Assembly (NCBI GenBank): GCA_022497145.1 | Contig: MU385899.1 | Coordinates: forward strand, 124,001-188,000 | Reading direction: 5' to 3' | DNA length: 64,000 nt | Origin: Rostrohypoxylon terebratum | Taxonomy: Eukaryota > Ascomycota > Sordariomycetes > Xylariales > Hypoxylaceae | Shown here: positions 60,572-64,000 of the stretch, piece by piece | Layout: each line of letters starts with the position of its first letter | Position numbering within the stretch: the stretch's first letter is position 1 | The notes under the pieces: model-generated | Told to the model about the DNA's origin: nothing | The model's database searches: none | What the model saw: the letters and a program-made list of their open reading frames with translations, nothing else | Program-made: the position numbers and the translations under genes

Positions 60572-63500
60572 ATGGAATCTGGGCCGCCTGAACATAAACG
60601 TCCCCGGCTTCTACATACCGGTCCGTCATGGTCAGCGCTGCCTCATCCTACCGCCGCACATCTGCCGCCAGCATCAGGCCCTCACCATCCTGCGCCGCCG
60701 CCGCCGCCTTACCAACATTCACCTCAGCATCCGCCTCCATTCTCGCGGCCTCCCGAGCCGCCCTTGCCGTCGGCTCACCATCACCTCGACGACCGTCGCC
60801 ATCATGAACACGAGCCATACCCGCCAATGCATGATCCTCACCGACAGCCACCGCTCCCTCCATCCTCAGCGCATCCACCTTACCCGTCTTACGCTCCGAG
60901 AGAGCCTGTTGTGAAACGAGATCCTGCCGAAGAGACCTCACTTCCTCAACTGCGCCGACCCAACTCCACCGGTGGCGTTGCAGATAATCATCCGCCTGGT
61001 CCCCATGGTCCTCCTCACCCGAATCAACCTCCACCTCCAGACGACCCGCGACGACATATGAGCTACGACGCCGGGCCATCGATGCCGCACTCGCCGGCCA
61101 TGTATAGGCAACCCCAGGGTTACCACCCTCCCCCAACGCCTGTTCCCCAGCATCCCCCGTATGACAGTCCTCACGTATACGGCCCTCCGGCCTCCATGTA
61201 TCCCGTAGAGATTGCAACCAGCGCCAAGCGAAAAGCGCAGCGCGCCTCCCAGGTAGTGCTCCCTAAACGAGCTGTTGTAATTTTGGCTGACTTAGAGTGT
61301 GTTATATAAGGCATGCGATAGTTGTAGGCAACTTAAAGCTAAATGCGACGAGACCAAACCTTGCAAAAACTGCAGGGAGAAGAACATCGATTGTAAATAT
61401 CGAGATCCCCCGGCAAAACAGTAAGTTTACCATAAAGTAAGCTTTGAGAATATGGCACTTACCAGAATGCGAATGTAGGCCCGATAAAGTTACCGCAGAT
61501 TTGTTGGAAATGCTCACCTCTATGCGGGATGAGATAAATACTAAGCTGTCAAATATCAACGTGGAGCTTGCTGGATTAACACAAGCTAGCATGAATCAGA
61601 ATCAGCGGATGGTGAACTTAGAAACCAAGGTCCAGCAGATCAATCCTGGCACTGACATGAAGGTCGAGTCGATCGAAGAAGAGGAACATCCCGACGATTT
61701 CCCACCCGGATCTCCTGCGCCTGCTAGTAAGACGCAGGGCGAAGAGTCGTTGTCTTCACCAGGAGGTACCGTGGTGGAGCCGAGTCTAACCATGGACGAA
61801 GCTCACGCTACGCTACAAGAAGCGAATGACGACGACATGGAGGAACATCCGGGTCCAATCGTGACGCCTGGCAAGCCCGCCATGCCTCCCAATCATACGA
61901 CTTTAGCAGGTTTACTCCTCAAGTGGCCGTCAATCGAGAGGATGGTCCATCATCTAATGGAAGCGGAGAAGATATTTCATCCAGATGAATATCCAATCCG
62001 GCAAGAGCAGCAGCGTGGTATAATCCGCGTTTTCGGAAGAGGCGAGGGATTTGATCAGGATATCCGTGCTTCGGACAAGGAGACCCCGCCAGACCACACG
62101 ATGACTGATGTTTTGGACGATTGCTCGGACGTGGCCTCTCCTTCTCCCGTGGGAGAAGCCTGGGGCCAAGTGGGTAGTCTGACACCCCCTCCCGGTGTTG
62201 AATACAGAGGAGGTGTTGTTAATGTTGATGGAAACCCGGATTGGGATTCGACAAAGATCTGGAGATACGTACACAGCTTCCGGGACAACATTCTCAATAT
62301 GCACCCTATTATCATTCCGAGGGAGCTTACGGCCATGGTGAAGATATTTCTCGATACTTTACCGAAGTCTGAAAAAAGCCAAGGCAATAAGATGGGTGGT
62401 AACGCGAGATTCGTCAACCAGCCGAGTGGGATAATACCATTTGAAACGGGACAGAAGAGGAAGAGATCACCTGCTGCAGACGAGCAAACTCCATCGACAA
62501 TATTTGTGAAGCCCGGGCGGCCTTACCGAAGCGTTCACAGCGCCCTCGTCCTAATGGTATTCGCCTTAGGAAAAATCTGCCTACACAAAGACAGGATTCC
62601 CGACGCAGTTCACGAGTCAGACTCGCCGATGCATCACTCCCCTTCAGTTCGCAACGGGGTTCTAGCTTCGCCTTTGCAGGGATCGCCTCCGGGTATGTTT
62701 TCGAATTCTCAGTCCTCCAACATGCCATCTCCGAAGGAAAGTGAGAGGATCCCTATGAGTCGTCGACCTTCCCTCCAGGGAAACGCATCAGGCTCTCGGG
62801 GTCCGCATTCACACAAGCGGAATCTGGATGTTATTCCTGGCCTCGAGTACTTCGCTCTCGCAATGGATATCATGGGCAGCCACATGGGAAGCTTCAATCT
62901 AAAACACATCTATGTTCACATCTTAGCAGGGCTGTACTATGGGCAGCTAGGTCGTGTCCTTGAGAGTTGGTCCTATATCTCTCTCGCAAGCCGAAATTTA
63001 CAGGTTATATTACGCCCGTATGTTCGAACCCCGACACGATAAAACTTGATTGTCAACACTAACTAATCGAAACTAGGAGCCTCGACCGTCTCTCGAAGTG
63101 GCATGATCAGGGTAGGAGTATCGGACAGTCACGTAGGGATAACCAGTTGGCATTCGCCTTTTGGACCTGCCTGCAGTTGGAAAGGTAACCAACCCCCTCT
63201 AAGACTTCACTGTTTGATCAAATACTTACGCTGTTGGTGCATAGCGACATTCTTGCCGAGCTGCCCCTTCCCCAGTCCGGCATCTTGCAATATGAAGATA
63301 GAATGCCATATCCAAATTCCGAGTATGCTGTTAATCAGGGCTTTTCAGAGCACATAGTAACTGGTTATATCGCACAGCTGTATCTTCGAAAGCAGCTGAA
63401 CCAGGTGCATACTCTACTTTATGACTCGGAAAAGCAGAGCCAGAACAGGAACGGAATCTCGTTGAGCGACCCGGTTGTCGATGAAGGTGTGAAGCGAATC

Positions 63501-64000
63501 GAAGCGATGCTGGCGAACTCGAGGAGCCGTTGGGTCCCCAGTAGCTACCAATGGGATGACAAAGACCCTCCAGCTAACGACATACTTGGAGCTCGCCTCC
63601 GGGCCAAATATTGGGGCTCGCAAGTTATTCTCTACCGACCCTTTTTGAGGGCTATCCTCGAGCGAGAACCTTGGCCACCATATCATAATTCGGCGGGTTC
63701 TCCCGATGCCGCACCCCTTGATGATGAAATGCCTCGCAACGTGGATCCTAGAATCCTTCACTATGCTGGCTTGGCGATCAATGCTCTTGTCGAGAGTACC
63801 CGAGCCTTCCATGGGATACCCAGCACCCAACGCATTATCATTACCAACGTGTTTGGAACGGCTCATGCGTAAGTGAAATTTATTCCTCGTTAGACCTCGT
63901 TAGAGGATACAAATACTCATAGCTAACCTATTCACAGGCAATGGGGAAATCTCCTAACCTTGGCAGCTTGTTTCAAGGATAGATATCTACGTAGGTTTAT
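60572..64000 (+). CDS. Zn2Cys6 transcription factor with fungal-specific regulatory domain (3' end outside window)
   Basis: Six exons are visible: 60572-61252, 61311-61420, 61479-63017, 63077-63184, 63245-63868 and 63938 onward, all in frame; about 1041 codons lie in the window. Residues 1-227 are Pro/His-rich and probably disordered. The zinc cluster has the spacing C-x2-C-x6-C-x5-C-x2-C-x6-C (229-255), is preceded by a basic stretch (AKRKAQRAS) and is encoded alone on the small exon 2. It is followed by a helical segment (ADLLEMLTSMRDEINTKL) that may dimerise. The later exons carry fungal-specific transcription factor domain features such as HIYVHILAGLYYGQLGR, DNQLAFAFWTCLQLESD and RAKYWGSQVILYRPFLRAI. 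It is a nuclear DNA-binding regulator; the target pathway cannot be told. A pyrimidine-rich leader and a 15 kb gene-free region precede it. Confidence 0.92.

Overview
The window is nuclear DNA of a filamentous ascomycete (Pezizomycotina, most likely a sordariomycete). The evidence is short introns (about 48-207 nt) with GT..AG ends and CTAAC/CTGAC-like branch sites, fungus-restricted families (tannase/feruloyl esterase, Zn2Cys6 regulator, HeLo/STAND-type N-terminus with ankyrin repeats, a fungal-type Ten1), moderately GC-rich coding DNA and AT-richer spacers. Species cannot be fixed from sequence alone. I rebuilt exon structures by hand from frame continuity, splice consensus and family knowledge.

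Layout: 2-1054 (+) 3' part of a tannase-family esterase; 1767-2195 (+) small ABM-fold protein; 2570-5599 (-) spliceosomal DEAH helicase Prp2/Cdc28; 6441-7842 (+) ER-lumenal Hsp40 Scj1; 8361-9494 (+) SAM methyltransferase; 9791-10983 (-) hydrophilic repeat protein with a collagen-like tract; 12990-15563 (+) HeLo-like/ankyrin protein; 16117-16688 (-) MARVEL membrane protein; 20980-21496 (+) small conserved fungal protein; 22588-23263 (-) telomere-capping Ten1; 24406-25299 (+) ESCRT-III Snf7/Vps32; 29686-38272 (+) a giant (about 2823 aa) acidic, probably disordered protein; 42419-43961 (-) Cockayne-syndrome A/Rad28-type WD40 protein; 44587-45250 (+) Pol I factor subunit Rrn10; 60572-64000 (+, runs off the window) Zn2Cys6 transcription factor.

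Most genes are core housekeeping functions (splicing, ER folding, endosomal sorting, telomere capping, transcription-coupled repair, rDNA transcription) and do not form a cluster or pathway. CSA and RRN10 are divergent with a 0.6 kb shared spacer, as are TEN1/SNF7 (1.1 kb) and PRP2/SCJ1 (0.8 kb). Gene density falls sharply after 16.7 kb. There are gene-poor stretches of 4.3 kb, 4.4 kb and 4.1 kb and a 15.3 kb stretch just upstream of the Zn2Cys6 gene. These spacers carry many copies of a palindromic ACCTAGGT-type motif and several microsatellites, but no recognisable transposon genes.

The least ordinary items are the giant low-complexity protein, the repeat protein with an internal Gly-X-Y tract, the ankyrin protein lacking a nucleotide-binding domain, and the dispersed CCTAGG motif. 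I found no CRISPR, rRNA or tRNA, and no clearly novel multi-gene system.
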